DNA of 64,000 nucleotides from Citrobacter portucalensis (GTDB lineage: Bacteria; Pseudomonadota; Gammaproteobacteria; Enterobacterales; Enterobacteriaceae), in the NCBI RefSeq assembly GCF_002042885.1, contig NZ_MVFY01000004.1, positions 1 through 64,000 of the forward strand, written 5' to 3'. The position numbers and the translations under genes were made by a program. The notes under the pieces were generated by a model. The model was not told the origin of the DNA and did not search any database. It saw only the letters and a list, made by a program, of their open reading frames with translations. Position 1 is the stretch's first letter; each line of letters begins with the position of its first letter. Below, piece after piece: positions 27,463 through 38,827 of the stretch.

Positions 27463-29016
27463 ATGGATATCGTTGGCGGACAAAACTTACGTCAGATGTG
27501 GGACGACCTGGCCGGGGTGTACGGAGATAAAACGGCGTTAATTTTCGAATCCTGCGAAGGAATCGTTCGGCAGTTTAGCTATGCCTCGCTCAATGAAGAG
27601 ATTAACCGCACGGCAAACCTGTTCTATTCCTTAGGGATCCGCAAGGGCGATAAGGTCGCATTGCATCTGGATAACTGTCCGGAATTCATTTTTTGCTGGT
27701 TTGGGCTGGCAAAAATTGGCGCCATCATGGTACCGATTAATGCCCGCTTGCTGGGTGAAGAAAGTGCCTGGATCCTGCAAAACAGCCAGGTAAGTCTGCT
27801 GGTCACCAGCGCCCAGTTTTATCCTATGTACCGCCAGATACGGCTGGAAAATAGTACCCCGCTTAATCATATCTGTCTGATTGGCGAACAGCTTCCGGCT
27901 GACGACGGCGTGAGTCACTTTACCCAACTGCAATCCCGCCAGTCCGCCACGCTGTGCTATACGCCCGCGTTATCCACTGACGATACGGCGGAAATTCTGT
28001 TTACCTCAGGCACCACCTCGCGGCCTAAAGGGGTGGTAATTACCCACTACAACCTGCGGTTTGCAGGCTACTACTCTGCCTGGCAAATCGCCCTGCGCGA
28101 TGATGACGTCTACATGACGGTGATGCCCGCGTTTCATATCGATTGTCAGTGTACCGCCGCAATGCCCGCATTCTCCGCTGGCAGCACCTTTGTGCTGCTA
28201 GAGAAGTACAGTGCCAGGGCGTTCTGGAATCAGGTACATAGATATAAGGCGACGGTTACCGAATGCATTCCGATGATGATCAGAACGCTAATGGTGCAGC
28301 CCGCTACACCAACCGACAGACAGCATCACCTGCGCGAAGTGATGTTCTACCTCAATTTATCCGAGCAGGAAAAAGACGATTTTACCGAACGCTTTGGCGT
28401 CAGGCTGCTGACCTCCTACGGTATGACTGAAACCATCGTCGGTATTATCGGCGACCGTCCCGGTGACAAACGACGCTGGCCCTCCATTGGCCGCGTGGGA
28501 TTTAGCTATGAAGCCGAAATCCGTGACGATCACAACCGTCCCCTGCCCGCCGGAGAAATTGGCGAAATCTGTATTAAAGGCGTGCCGGGCAAAACAATCT
28601 TCAAAGAGTACTACGCGCAACCGGAGGCTACCGCCAAAGCGCTGGAACCTGAGGGTTGGTTGCATACCGGTGATTCGGGCTATCAGGATGAGGATGGCTA
28701 TTATTATTTCGTCGACAGGCGCTGCAACATGATTAAACGCGGCGGGGAAAATGTCTCCTGCGTCGAGCTGGAAAATATTATTTCTGCGCATCCCAAAATT
28801 CAGGACATTGTGGTTGTCGGTATTAAAGATTCAATCCGTGATGAAGCCATTAAAGCGTTTATCGTCCTTAATGAAGGTGAAACATTAAGCGAAGCCGAGT
28901 TCTTCAGCTTCTGCGAAAACAATATGGCGAAATTCAAGGTTCCCTCTTTTATGGAGATAAGAACCGACCTGCCGCGCAATTGTTCAGGAAAAATAATCAA
29001 AAAAAATCTGAAATAA
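27463..29016 (+). CDS. caiC: Crotonobetaine/carnitine-CoA ligase
   Basis: ATP-dependent, AMP-forming acyl-CoA ligase that primes the pathway. It has 517 residues, as in E. coli. The adenylation P-loop-like motif is [11 protein letters not shown], then [32 protein letters not shown] and the C-terminal catalytic lysine in [12 protein letters not shown]. It is part of caiTABCDE. Confidence 0.96.
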   Translation: MDIVGGQNLRQMWDDLAGVYGDKTALIFESCEGIVRQFSYASLNEEINRTANLFYSLGIRKGDKVALHLDNCPEFIFCWFGLAKIGAIMVPINARLLGEESAWILQNSQVSLLVTSAQFYPMYRQIRLENSTPLNHICLIGEQLPADDGVSHFTQLQSRQSATLCYTPALSTDDTAEILFTSGTTSRPKGVVITHYNLRFAGYYSAWQIALRDDDVYMTVMPAFHIDCQCTAAMPAFSAGSTFVLLEKYSARAFWNQVHRYKATVTECIPMMIRTLMVQPATPTDRQHHLREVMFYLNLSEQEKDDFTERFGVRLLTSYGMTETIVGIIGDRPGDKRRWPSIGRVGFSYEAEIRDDHNRPLPAGEIGEICIKGVPGKTIFKEYYAQPEATAKALEPEGWLHTGDSGYQDEDGYYYFVDRRCNMIKRGGENVSCVELENIISAHPKIQDIVVVGIKDSIRDEAIKAFIVLNEGETLSEAEFFSFCENNMAKFKVPSFMEIRTDLPRNCSGKIIKKNLK

Positions 29017-29070
29017 CCCTTCCGACAGGAACTCCTCCTGCCGGGAAATCTATTTATCTGGAGATGAACT

Positions 29071-29856
29071 ATGAGTGATTCATTACATCTGACCCGTAAC
29101 GGCCCGATCCTGGAAATTACCCTCGACCGGCCTAAAGCCAATGCCATTGACGCCAAAACCAGCTTTTCCATGGGTGAAGCGTTTCTTAATTTTCGTGACG
29201 ACCCGGAATTACGCGTAGCGATTATCACCGGCGGTGGTGAGAAATTCTTTTCTGCGGGCTGGGACTTAAAAGCAGCAGCTGAAGGTGAAGCGCCAGATGC
29301 CGATTTTGGCCCAGGCGGCTTCGCCGGTTTAACCGAAATTTTCGATCTCGATAAGCCGGTCATCGCTGCGGTAAACGGCTATGCGTTTGGCGGTGGTTTT
29401 GAGCTGGCGCTGGCAGCGGATTTTATTGTCTGCGCGGAAAACGCCAGCTTCGCACTGCCGGAAGCCAAGCTCGGGATCGTGCCTGACAGCGGCGGCGTAC
29501 TGCGTCTGCCTAAGCTGCTGCCACCGGCAATCGTCAACGAAATGGTGATGACCGGCAGACGAATGAGCGCCGAAGAAGCGCTGCGTTGGGGTATCGTCAA
29601 CCGCGTTGTCAGCCAGGGCGAACTGATGGATAGCGCGCGTGAACTGGCGCAGCAGTTGGTCAATAGCGCCCCGCTGGCTATCGCCGCACTGAAAGAGATC
29701 TATCGCACCACCAGCGAAATGCCGGTGGAAGAAGGCTACCGCTACATCCGCAGCGGCGTGCTGAAGCACTATCCATCTGTACTGCATTCGGAAGATGCGC
29801 TTGAAGGACCGCAGGCGTTTGCCGAAAAACGCGACCCGGTGTGGAAAGGTCGTTAA
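29071..29856 (+). CDS. caiD: Carnitinyl-CoA dehydratase
   Basis: Crotonase-family enzyme that interconverts L-carnitinyl-CoA and crotonobetainyl-CoA. It has 261 residues, as in E. coli. The oxyanion-hole region ([12 protein letters not shown]) and the catalytic-glutamate helices ([32 protein letters not shown]) are conserved. It follows caiC by 54 bp. Confidence 0.96.
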   Translation: MSDSLHLTRNGPILEITLDRPKANAIDAKTSFSMGEAFLNFRDDPELRVAIITGGGEKFFSAGWDLKAAAEGEAPDADFGPGGFAGLTEIFDLDKPVIAAVNGYAFGGGFELALAADFIVCAENASFALPEAKLGIVPDSGGVLRLPKLLPPAIVNEMVMTGRRMSAEEALRWGIVNRVVSQGELMDSARELAQQLVNSAPLAIAALKEIYRTTSEMPVEEGYRYIRSGVLKHYPSVLHSEDALEGPQAFAEKRDPVWKGR

Positions 29857-29864
29857 TGTGCCGA

Positions 29865-29892
29865 TGCCGGATAGCGATTCGCTTATCCGGCA
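29865..29892. repeat. Short REP unit between caiD and caiE
   Basis: A single compact palindrome, tgccggatagcgattcgc then ttatccggca, in the 55-bp caiD-caiE spacer. It is shorter than a full REP. Confidence 0.7.
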
Positions 29893-29911
29893 ATAAAACC
29901 GAGATAAAACG

Positions 29912-30508
29912 ATGAGCTACTACGCCTTTGAGGGCCTGATTCCGGTGGTACATCCGGATGCCTTTGTCCATCCCAGCGCCGTGCTGATTGGCGATGTCAT
30001 AGTGAGTGCCGGAGTTTATATTGGCCCGCACGCGTCATTGCGCGGTGACTATGGTCGCTTGATCCTGGAGGCAGGTTCTAATTTGCAGGATGGCTGCATC
30101 ATGCACGGCTACTGCGACACCGACACCATCGTGCATGAGAACGGACACATCGGCCATGGCGCAATCCTGCACGGTTGCGTGGTGGGCAGAGATGCGCTGA
30201 TCGGTATGAACAGCGTCATTATGGACGGCGCAGTAATTGGCGAAGAGAGCATTGTCGCCGCCATGAGCTTTGTCAAAGCCGGATTTCAGGGAGAGGCAAG
30301 GCAGATGCTGGTTGGCTCACCCGCTCGCGTATTGCGTGAAGTCACGGACCAGGAACTGCACTGGAAACGGCTAAACACCAAAGAGTATCAGGATCTTGCA
30401 ACTCGCTGCCACACAGGTCTACACGAAACACTGCCCTTAACGCGGGTCGAAGAAAACCGGCCACGCCTGAAAGGCACAACGGACGTAAAACCCAAATCAG
30501 CACAGTAA
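29912..30508 (+). CDS. caiE: Carnitine operon protein CaiE
   Basis: Left-handed beta-helix protein of the gamma-carbonic anhydrase/PaaY type, with hexapeptide repeats in residues 15-140 ([20 protein letters not shown]) and histidines placed for a metal site ([14 protein letters not shown]). In E. coli it raises carnitine racemase/dehydratase activity; the direct reaction is not known. It has 198 residues against 196 in E. coli and is the last gene of the operon. Confidence 0.94.
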   Translation: MSYYAFEGLIPVVHPDAFVHPSAVLIGDVIVSAGVYIGPHASLRGDYGRLILEAGSNLQDGCIMHGYCDTDTIVHENGHIGHGAILHGCVVGRDALIGMNSVIMDGAVIGEESIVAAMSFVKAGFQGEARQMLVGSPARVLREVTDQELHWKRLNTKEYQDLATRCHTGLHETLPLTRVEENRPRLKGTTDVKPKSAQ

Positions 30509-30512
30509 TTGA

Positions 30513-30575
30513 TGCCGGATGCGCTCACGCTTATCCGGCCTACGCGTCAATCACCGTTTATGCCGCCATCAGGCA
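30513..30575. repeat. REP element between caiE and caiF
   Basis: One full unit (gccggatgcgctcacgc with ttatccggcctac, 30513-30542) and a partial one (tgccgccatcaggca, 30560-30575), between convergent genes. Confidence 0.8.
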
Positions 30576-30584
30576 AACTGATTA

Positions 30585-30980
30585 TTAGCGACGCATACTC
30601 TTGGAGAGCATCATCTGCCATTTCTGCTCACGGTTGAGCTCTGTTGGAGGAACGGCAGACAGGCGTGGCGTTTTCGCCATGCTCACCTTTTTCTCCTGCA
30701 AATTGTGATTCAGTCGGCTATAGAGATGAGAGTCAATACTCACGACTTTCACCAGACGCTGGCACTGACAACCCCGACCGGCAATCTGATTAGGGATCAT
30801 CTTAACTTCACAAACAATTTCTCCCACTTCCGACAGAATATAAGAGAGCGTATTAATTGCTTTGCAGTGCTCGATATCAAAATGGCGGGAAATTTCCTTT
30901 GCGGTGATCCAACGATCCTCGGCCATCATCCAGTCAGCAATTAACAAATAAAGCGGTCTTTCAACATATTTTTCACACAT
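30585..30980 (-). CDS. caiF: Transcriptional activator of cai and fix operons
   Basis: Small activator that switches on caiTABCDE and fixABCX with carnitine or crotonobetaine in the absence of oxygen. The ATG at 30980 (MCEKYVERPLYLL) gives 131 residues, as in E. coli; an upstream in-frame GTG is rejected. A winged-helix-like N-terminal half (AKEISRHFDIEHCKAINTLSYIL) is followed by a cysteine pair (GCQCQ), perhaps involved in sensing. It converges on caiE, and its presumed operators lie 7.5 kb away at 23016-23107. Confidence 0.93.
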   Translation of the reverse strand: MCEKYVERPLYLLIADWMMAEDRWITAKEISRHFDIEHCKAINTLSYILSEVGEIVCEVKMIPNQIAGRGCQCQRLVKVVSIDSHLYSRLNHNLQEKKVSMAKTPRLSAVPPTELNREQKWQMMLSKSMRR

Positions 30981-31174
30981 AAGCACACCATTTTCACAAA
31001 TTAAAAATCTGGCTACGGCCTGTCCAAATTAATAAAAACTAAGCCATATTAAAATTGTGGATATAAAGGATAGTATGCGACTTGAATGTTGATTAGTGTG
31101 AGCAATATCGTGCTTATTACATTGAAAATGTGGTTACGGAAACGGACTTGTCCAGGAATGACCTTACGCAAGAC
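30981..31174 (-). promoter_or_regulatory. caiF promoter region
   Basis: An AT-rich spacer of about 190 bp before caiF. It includes a CRP-like element tgtga-N6-tcgtg (31097-31112), with a good left half and weak right half. E. coli caiF is controlled by CRP and FNR. No clean -10/-35 pair could be fixed by eye. Confidence 0.4.
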
Positions 31175-31203
31175 AAAAAAAGGGTTTCTTTACAGAAACC
31201 CTT
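31175..31203 (-). terminator. carAB terminator
   Basis: On the minus strand, aagggtttc pairs perfectly with gaaaccctt (arms 31195-31203 and 31180-31188, six-base loop) and is followed by seven T residues. It lies 55 bp after the carB stop. Confidence 0.9.
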
Positions 31204-31257
31204 TCAAAATTATATTACAGATCCGGTTAGAGCAATATTCACCGGACCTTTTGTTTA

Positions 31258-34200
31258 TTACTTTTTGATCTGCGCGTGCATTTCCTGCACCGAGGTTACC
31301 TTCTCGGTGGCATCGGCATTCAACGCCATCGCTGTGGCGAAACCGCCGTTCAGCGTAGTGTCATAATGCACTTTGTACTGCAGCGCGCTGCGGCGAATAA
31401 GCTTGGAGTCTTCAATCGCCTGACGACCTTCGGTGGTGTTGATGATATAGGTGTACTCGCCATTCTTGATACGGTCCTGAATGTGCGGACGACCTTCATG
31501 CACCTTGTTCACCAGACGTGGATTGATACCCGCTTCACCCAGAACAATCGCGGTCCCGTGCGTCGCATCCAGCTCGAAGCCAAACTTCAGCAGTTTCGCT
31601 GCCAGGTCAACCACGCGCTCTTTATCGCCTTCGCGAACGGAGAGCAGTGCACGACCCTGTTTTTTCATGGTGGAGCTGCTGCCCAGCTGTGCCTTGGCGA
31701 ACGCTTCCGCGAAGGTACGGCCCACGCCCATCACTTCCCCGGTAGAGCGCATTTCTGGCCCTAACAGCGGGTCAACGCCCGGGAATTTGTTGAACGGCAG
31801 CACCACTTCTTTTACCGAGTAGTACGGCGGGATTACTTCTTTGGTTACGCCCTGCTGTGCCAGCGTTTTCCCGGCCATCACGCGCGCCGCGACTTTCGCC
31901 AGCGGTACACCAGTTGCCTTGGAGACGAACGGAACGGTACGTGCCGCACGCGGGTTCACTTCAATCAGGTAAACTTCGTTATTCTTCACTGCAAACTGGA
32001 CGTTCATCAGACCGCGAACCTGCAGTTCGAAGGCCAGTTTCTGCACCTGTTGGCGCATCACATCCTGAATTTCCTGACTCAGGGTGTACGCTGGCAGAGA
32101 ACATGCGGAGTCACCGGAGTGCACGCCCGCCTGTTCGATGTGCTCCATGATGCCGCCAATCAGCACCATTTCACCGTCGCAGATAGCGTCCACGTCCACT
32201 TCAACCGCGTCATCAAGGAAACGGTCCAGCAGTACCGGCGCATCGTTAGAAACGCTGACTGCGGTCTGGAAGTAGCGACGCAGGTCAGCTTCGTCGTAGA
32301 CGATTTCCATCGCGCGACCACCGAGAACATACGACGGACGCACTACCAGCGGGTAGCCAATCTCTTTCGCCTTCTCAACAGCCTGTTCGATAGCCGTTAC
32401 GGTAGCATTCGCCGGTTGTTTCAGCTTCAGACGGTCAACCGCCTGCTGGAAACGCTCGCGGTCTTCCGCGCGGTCGATGGCATCCGGGCTGGTACCGATA
32501 ACCGGTACACCTGCAGCTTCCAGCGCACGCGCCAGCTTCAGCGGGGTCTGTCCGCCGTACTGTACGATGACGCCTTTCGGCTTCTCGATACGAACGATTT
32601 CCAGTACGTCTTCCAGCGTGACCGGTTCGAAGTACAGGCGGTCAGAGGTGTCGTAATCAGTTGAAACGGTTTCCGGGTTACAGTTGACCATGATGGTCTC
32701 GTAACCGTCTTCGCGCAGCGCCAGCGAGGCGTGTACGCAGCAGTAGTCAAACTCAATACCCTGACCGATACGGTTTGGACCACCGCCCAGCACCATGATT
32801 TTATCGCGGTCAACGGACGGGTTCGCTTCGCACTCATCTTCATAGGTGGAGTACATGTAAGCGGTGTCGGTGGCAAATTCTGCCGCACAGGTATCCACGC
32901 GTTTGTAGACCGGGTGCAGATTGTACTGGTCGCGCAGTTTGCGGATTTCCGCTTCGCGAACGCCGGCCAGTTTCGCCAGACGCGCATCGGCGAAGCCTTT
33001 GCGCTTCAGTACGCGCAGGAAGTCAGCGTCGAGGCCGTTGATGCCAAGGTCGGTGACTTTTTCTTCCAGACGTACCAGCTCTTCAATCTGCACCAGGAAC
33101 CAGCGGTCGATGTTGGTCAGATTGAACACGCCATCGACGGACAGGCCAGCACGGAAGGCATCGGCGATGTACCAGATACGCTCAGCGCCCGCGTCTTTCA
33201 GCTCGCGGCGGATTTTGGTCAACGCTTCCGGATCGTCGAGGCTTACTTTCGGGTCGAAGCCGGTCGCGCCCACTTCCAGACCGCGCAGCGCTTTCTGCAA
33301 CGATTCCTGCTGGGTACGGCCAATCGCCATCACTTCACCGACAGATTTCATCTGCGTGGTCAGGCGGTCGTTAGCACCAACGAATTTCTCGAAGTTGAAG
33401 CGTGGAATTTTGGTCACAACGTAGTCGATGGACGGCTCAAATGAAGCCGGAGTACGGCCGCCGGTGATGTCGTTCATCAGTTCGTCGAGGGTATAGCCCA
33501 CCGCCAGCTTGGCGGCGACTTTCGCAATCGGGAAACCGGTGGCTTTAGATGCCAGCGCAGAAGAACGGGATACGCGCGGGTTCATCTCGATGACAATCAG
33601 GCGACCGTTTTTCGGGTTTACCGCAAACTGGACGTTAGAACCGCCGGTTTCCACGCCGATTTCACGCAGTACCGCCATCGAGGCGTTACGCATGATTTGA
33701 TATTCTTTGTCGGTCAGCGTCTGGGCAGGTGCTACGGTGATGGAGTCACCGGTATGGATACCCATCGCGTCAAAGTTTTCGATGGAGCAGACGATGATGC
33801 AGTTGTCGTTTTTATCACGCACCACTTCCATCTCGTACTCTTTCCAGCCAATCAGCGATTCATCAATCAGCAGCTCGTTGGTTGGGGAAAGATCCAGACC
33901 ACGTTCGCAGATTTCTTCGAACTCTTCGCGGTTGTAGGCGATACCGCCGCCGGTGCCGCCCATGGTGAAGCTAGGGCGGATAATGCACGGGAAGCCAACG
34001 TCAGCGGCAACCGCCAACGCTTCTTCCATGGTGTGAGCGATGCCTGAACGCGCGGTGTCGAGACCAATCTTTTTCATCGCGATATCGAAGCGACGACGGT
34101 CTTCCGCTTTATCAATGGCATCCGCCGTTGCGCCAATCATGGTCACGCCGAACTCAGCCAGTACGCCCTGGCGTTCCAGTTCCAGCGCACAGTTCAGCGC

Positions 34201-34482
34201 TGTCTGACCGCCCATGGTTGGCAGCACTGCATCCGGGCGTTCTTTCTCAATAATTTTGCGCACCACTTCCCAGTGAATCGGCTCGATGTAAGTGGCATCG
34301 GCCATTTCCGGGTCGGTCATGATGGTTGCCGGGTTGGAGTTCACCAGAATAACGCGGTAACCCTCTTCACGCAGGGCTTTACACGCCTGCGCGCCGGAAT
34401 AGTCAAACTCACACGCCTGACCGATAACAATCGGACCCGCGCCCAGAATCAGGATACTTTTTATGTCTGTACGTTTTGGCAT
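31258..34482 (-). CDS. carB: Carbamoyl phosphate synthase large subunit
   Basis: Makes carbamoyl phosphate from bicarbonate, ATP and ammonia passed from CarA, for arginine and pyrimidine synthesis. It has 1074 residues, one more than E. coli. Two homologous ATP-grasp halves ([19 protein letters not shown] and [18 protein letters not shown]) are followed by a C-terminal allosteric MGS-like domain that binds ornithine, UMP and IMP. It starts 17 bp after carA. Confidence 0.97.
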   Translation of the reverse strand: MPKRTDIKSILILGAGPIVIGQACEFDYSGAQACKALREEGYRVILVNSNPATIMTDPEMADATYIEPIHWEVVRKIIEKERPDAVLPTMGGQTALNCALELERQGVLAEFGVTMIGATADAIDKAEDRRRFDIAMKKIGLDTARSGIAHTMEEALAVAADVGFPCIIRPSFTMGGTGGGIAYNREEFEEICERGLDLSPTNELLIDESLIGWKEYEMEVVRDKNDNCIIVCSIENFDAMGIHTGDSITVAPAQTLTDKEYQIMRNASMAVLREIGVETGGSNVQFAVNPKNGRLIVIEMNPRVSRSSALASKATGFPIAKVAAKLAVGYTLDELMNDITGGRTPASFEPSIDYVVTKIPRFNFEKFVGANDRLTTQMKSVGEVMAIGRTQQESLQKALRGLEVGATGFDPKVSLDDPEALTKIRRELKDAGAERIWYIADAFRAGLSVDGVFNLTNIDRWFLVQIEELVRLEEKVTDLGINGLDADFLRVLKRKGFADARLAKLAGVREAEIRKLRDQYNLHPVYKRVDTCAAEFATDTAYMYSTYEDECEANPSVDRDKIMVLGGGPNRIGQGIEFDYCCVHASLALREDGYETIMVNCNPETVSTDYDTSDRLYFEPVTLEDVLEIVRIEKPKGVIVQYGGQTPLKLARALEAAGVPVIGTSPDAIDRAEDRERFQQAVDRLKLKQPANATVTAIEQAVEKAKEIGYPLVVRPSYVLGGRAMEIVYDEADLRRYFQTAVSVSNDAPVLLDRFLDDAVEVDVDAICDGEMVLIGGIMEHIEQAGVHSGDSACSLPAYTLSQEIQDVMRQQVQKLAFELQVRGLMNVQFAVKNNEVYLIEVNPRAARTVPFVSKATGVPLAKVAARVMAGKTLAQQGVTKEVIPPYYSVKEVVLPFNKFPGVDPLLGPEMRSTGEVMGVGRTFAEAFAKAQLGSSSTMKKQGRALLSVREGDKERVVDLAAKLLKFGFELDATHGTAIVLGEAGINPRLVNKVHEGRPHIQDRIKNGEYTYIINTTEGRQAIEDSKLIRRSALQYKVHYDTTLNGGFATAMALNADATEKVTSVQEMHAQIKK

Positions 34483-34499
34483 GGCTCTATTACTCCTGA

Positions 34500-35648
34500 T
34501 TATTTCGCGGACTGACGGTATTGCTCAATTAACTCGATAAAGTGGTCGAACAACGGTGCAGCGTCGTGCGGACCCGGACTCGCTTCAGGGTGTCCCTGGA
34601 AGCTAAACGCTGGTTTATCGGTACGATGAATCCCCTGCAAGGTGCCGTCGAACAGTGACTTGTGGGTCACGCGCAGGTTGGCAGGCATGGAAGCTTCATC
34701 TACAGCAAAACCGTGGTTCTGTGCGGTGATCATCACGGTATTGTTATCAATATCTTTTACCGGATGGTTGCCGCCGTGGTGGCCAAACTTCATCTTAATG
34801 GTCTTCGCACCACTCGCCAGCGCCAGCAGTTGATGGCCGAGGCAGATGCCAAATACCGGAATATCGGTTTCGAGGAATTTCTGAATCGCGGTAATTGCGT
34901 AGTCGCACGGCGCCGGGTCGCCAGGGCCGTTGGACAGGAAAATACCGTCCGGATTCATCTTCAGAACGTCTTCTGCTGAGGTTTTCGCCGGTACAACCGT
35001 CAGGCGGCAGCCGCGGTCCGCTAACATACGCAGAATGTTACGTTTGGCGCCGAAATCGTAAGCCACAACGTGGAACGGCATTTCATCGGCAGATTTCGCT
35101 TCCGGCAGGTCACCGGCTAGCGTCCAGCTCCCCTGCGTCCAACTATAAGGCTCCGCGGTGGTCACTTCTTTCGCCAGATCCATACCGTTCAGGCCAGGGA
35201 AAGCTTTTGCTTTTTCCAGTGCCAGCGCCGCATCCGGGTTATCGCCCGCGATGATGCAGCCGTTCTGTGCACCCTTTTCACGCAGCAAACGCGTCAGCTT
35301 ACGGGTATCGATATCAGCAATCGCCACAATGTTATGGCGCTTGAGGTAAGAAGAGAGGTCTTCAGTATCGCGGAAGTTGCTGGCAATCAGCGGCAGGTCG
35401 CGGATGACCAGGCCTTGCGCATGTACCTGAGAAGATTCTGCATCGGCTTCATTGGTGCCGACATTACCGATATGAGGATAAGTAAGAGTGACGATTTGGC
35501 GGGAATAGGAAGGATCAGTGAGGATTTCTTGATAACCGGTCATTGAAGTATTGAAAACGACTTCCCCAACCGCCGAACCTGTTGCCCCTATGGCCCGACC
35601 GTGAAACTGGGTTCCGTCTTCCAGAACCAATAGCGCTGACTTAATCAA
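34500..35648 (-). CDS. carA: Carbamoyl phosphate synthase small subunit
   Basis: Glutamine amidotransferase subunit that releases ammonia and channels it to CarB. The triad is C269 ([10 protein letters not shown]), H353 and E355 (QGHPEASPG). The start is a TTG at 35648 (reads [12 protein letters not shown]) right after a strong TGGAGGG ribosome site. This gives 382 residues, as in E. coli, where the codon is also TTG. A nine-residue ATG extension would place the ribosome site inside the gene. Confidence 0.95.
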   Translation of the reverse strand: MIKSALLVLEDGTQFHGRAIGATGSAVGEVVFNTSMTGYQEILTDPSYSRQIVTLTYPHIGNVGTNEADAESSQVHAQGLVIRDLPLIASNFRDTEDLSSYLKRHNIVAIADIDTRKLTRLLREKGAQNGCIIAGDNPDAALALEKAKAFPGLNGMDLAKEVTTAEPYSWTQGSWTLAGDLPEAKSADEMPFHVVAYDFGAKRNILRMLADRGCRLTVVPAKTSAEDVLKMNPDGIFLSNGPGDPAPCDYAITAIQKFLETDIPVFGICLGHQLLALASGAKTIKMKFGHHGGNHPVKDIDNNTVMITAQNHGFAVDEASMPANLRVTHKSLFDGTLQGIHRTDKPAFSFQGHPEASPGPHDAAPLFDHFIELIEQYRQSAK

Positions 35649-35680
35649 AACACCCTCCAGAGAATATTCACTCACTTTAT

Positions 35681-35720
35681 TTGCATATTAATTCATTAAC
35701 ACCTCATGAATCAATGCAAA
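35681..35720. promoter_or_regulatory. Probable ArgR operator of carAB
   Basis: Two neighbouring imperfect ARG boxes: tgcat-atta-attca at 35682-35695 and tgaat-caa-tgcaa at 35707-35719, resembling TGAAT-n4-ATTCA. They lie 30-70 bp upstream of the carA start, where E. coli carAB has its arginine-repressed promoter P2. Confidence 0.6.
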
Positions 35721-35869
35721 TTTGCTTACCTATGGATTTCTGGCAAACGGCGGCATTCTAGAGATAGCTCACACAAAAGTCTACCCAAAAGGGCTTTTTT
35801 TATTATTATTTTGCGCCACTGGGATAAAACACACGATTTAACAGGCAAAAAGATCAGCTAACTCAGGGT

Positions 35870-35885
35870 GGAAAACGCTTGCGGC
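35870..35885. promoter_or_regulatory. Probable PurR box in the carAB upstream promoter
   Basis: On the minus strand this reads gccgcaagcgttttcc, close to the PurR consensus ACGCAAACGTTTGCGT in its gCAAnCGTTTtC core. E. coli carAB promoter P1 is repressed by PurR from a site of this kind. Confidence 0.5.
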
Positions 35886-35925
35886 AGGCAAAGAGTGTAA
35901 AAACAGAATGCAGGAGAGAAAAAAG

Positions 35926-35941
35926 TGGACCATTTGGTCAA
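35926..35941. promoter_or_regulatory. Probable RutR box upstream of carAB
   Basis: Reads tggaccatttggtcaa, one base from the RutR consensus TTGACCA-nn-TGGTCAA. RutR senses uracil and acts at carAB P1 in E. coli. It lies about 280 bp before the carA start, 40 bp further out than the PurR-like box. Confidence 0.65.
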
Positions 35942-36020
35942 AATTTACATTGAGATAACAAAACAACCCAACAAAACACGGAAAAATAATCAATTAAAAG
36001 AAAAATCACACTCAGAAGCT

Positions 36021-36050
36021 AAAAATAAAAGGGCAATAAAATATTGCCCT
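36021..36050 (-). terminator. dapB terminator
   Basis: On the minus strand, a perfect nine-base stem (agggcaata, three-base loop, tattgccct, 36030-36050) is followed by a T-rich tract. It lies 53 bp after the dapB stop and separates dapB from the carAB control region. Confidence 0.85.
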
Positions 36051-36103
36051 ATGTAATCAAATAATTATGATTACAATAACCACATCACGAAGGGTAATGA
36101 AAG

Positions 36104-37193
<1,090 letters not shown>

Positions 37194-37826
37194 TTATGGC
37201 ACGAGCGTGTAGTTGACGATCATTTGCCCTTTTTTCATCTTCACCTGAGTAATCGTCACCGGTCCAATCTCAGAGAGATGGGCAACATGCGTCCCTCCGC
37301 AGGGATAAGCGAGGAGATGACCAAATCCAACCTGCCGCAACCCGTCGGTGAATGTCACTTGTCTGGCGAGATTGTCTGCCTGCCAGGCGTTGATTTTCTC
37401 CTGCAACGATAGCGTATCCGGTAACGTGCCGTTTTCACCGGCGGCGAAAGTAATGCGCCCCTCATTGGGCCAATGATGTGCTTTCACCGGGAGCCAGCCA
37501 AACGCTGTACCCGCCAGGCCGATAAGATGTCCTGCCGAGTGCAGGCGGGCGTGCAGTTGACGCAACGCGACATCCACACGCAGGTTCACGATGCCGGGGA
37601 GGAGCGGTTTTGCCACGATGTGCACCACATCGTCACCGCGCGCGAGGACTGTTTCAACCCGCTCACCATCAATCCAGCCCGCATCCGCAGGCTGCCCGCC
37701 TCCCTGCGGGTGAAAAAGGGTTCTATCCAGTACCACCGCGTACCGTCCATCCAGCTCAGCCGAGCAACTCAGTAAGTTAGCCTGGCCTTCAGTGTTATCG
37801 CTGGTGTAATAAAGACGTTCAGTCAT
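37194..37826 (-). CDS. AlaX-type alanyl-tRNA editing protein
   Basis: A freestanding relative of the AlaRS editing domain, expected to remove serine or glycine wrongly attached to tRNA-Ala. The 210 residues contain the two metal motifs of this fold: HxxxH in LHSAGHLIG (about residues 96-100) and CxxxH in PCGGTHVAH (about 175-179). The N-terminal LFHPQGGGQPADAGW turn is also typical. There is no synthetase part. It diverges from a LysR gene; neither is at this place in E. coli K-12, as far as I recall. Confidence 0.88.
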   Translation of the reverse strand: MTERLYYTSDNTEGQANLLSCSAELDGRYAVVLDRTLFHPQGGGQPADAGWIDGERVETVLARGDDVVHIVAKPLLPGIVNLRVDVALRQLHARLHSAGHLIGLAGTAFGWLPVKAHHWPNEGRITFAAGENGTLPDTLSLQEKINAWQADNLARQVTFTDGLRQVGFGHLLAYPCGGTHVAHLSEIGPVTITQVKMKKGQMIVNYTLVP

Positions 37827-37918
37827 GATTGCTCTCCTCTTGATGGGAAGAGTATATTCACTTTACTGACGGCGATAATCCTGCGCTGGTTCAATGCATC
37901 TTTGCCTGGTACGCACAA

Positions 37919-38827
37919 ATGAATCCTAACCTTCTTCCCGACCTTGCCACCTTTGTGTTGATTATCGACCAGGGGAGCTTCTCCGCTGCCGCCAAAGCCT
38001 CGGGTGCTACGCCTTCCGCTATTAGCCGCAGCGCTTCACGCCTCGAGAAGGCGTTGGGCAGTAAGCTGCTGCACCGTACGACGCGCAAGCTGGCGCTCAG
38101 CGAAACGGGCAAAATTGTGTATGCACACGCGCAGGAAATGCTGCATGCGGCGCAAAAGGCCGTCGACTCAGGCAGCAGTCGACAAACCATCGCGCAAGGG
38201 CAACTGACCCTCAGCGTGCCGAAAGCGGTGGGGCGATTTGTCATTCATCCACTGATGGCCGAATTCTTTACGCGCTACCCGCAAGTGGACGTCTGCCTTC
38301 GGCTGGAAGACCGGTATATGGATTTAATCGACGACGGCGTCGACCTTGCACTGCGCATCAGTCAGTCGCCCTCCCCGGGCCTGTACGGGAAACCGCTGAT
38401 GCCGGTCAGCCATGTGATATGCGCAACCCCCGAATACTTACGCAAGCACGGTACGCCCGAGCACCCGCAGGCACTGCGAGAGCATAGCTGTATCAGTCTT
38501 GGCGAGACACCTGCGGATTCACGCTGGAAGTTTCGACGCGGTGAGCGCATGGAGACCATTCAGACTCATGGCCGCTACGCCGCCAACCACACCGGTGTAC
38601 GTCTGGACGCGGTAAAAAAGGATCTGGGAATCGGCAGCCTGCCACTGTTCACCGCCAGCGAGGCACTCGCCAATGGCGAGATTGTCCAGGTACTGCCAGA
38701 ATGGGAATTTATCAGCGACTACAGCGGGGAACTGTGGCTGCTATGGACGCGCAATCAACATATGCCCGCCAGAATGCGGGCGATGATTGATTATCTCAGC
38801 GAGAAGGTGCCGTTGCACAACACCTGA
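37919..38827 (+). CDS. LysR-family transcriptional regulator
   Basis: A 302-residue LysR protein. The N-terminal helix-turn-helix is at residues 6-65 (GSFSAAAKASGATPSAISRSASRLEKALGSKLLHRTTRK), and a periplasmic-binding-like effector domain runs from about 95. It diverges from the alanyl-tRNA editing gene across 92 bp and may control it; the effector is unknown. Its TGA directly abuts the rihC stop codon on the other strand. Confidence 0.9.
   Translation: MNPNLLPDLATFVLIIDQGSFSAAAKASGATPSAISRSASRLEKALGSKLLHRTTRKLALSETGKIVYAHAQEMLHAAQKAVDSGSSRQTIAQGQLTLSVPKAVGRFVIHPLMAEFFTRYPQVDVCLRLEDRYMDLIDDGVDLALRISQSPSPGLYGKPLMPVSHVICATPEYLRKHGTPEHPQALREHSCISLGETPADSRWKFRRGERMETIQTHGRYAANHTGVRLDAVKKDLGIGSLPLFTASEALANGEIVQVLPEWEFISDYSGELWLLWTRNQHMPARMRAMIDYLSEKVPLHNT

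Noticed and set aside
31276-33444. Several 100-240-codon frames antisense to carB
   Set aside because: They are reverse-strand shadows of a conserved gene, with no ribosome sites and no recognisable domains.
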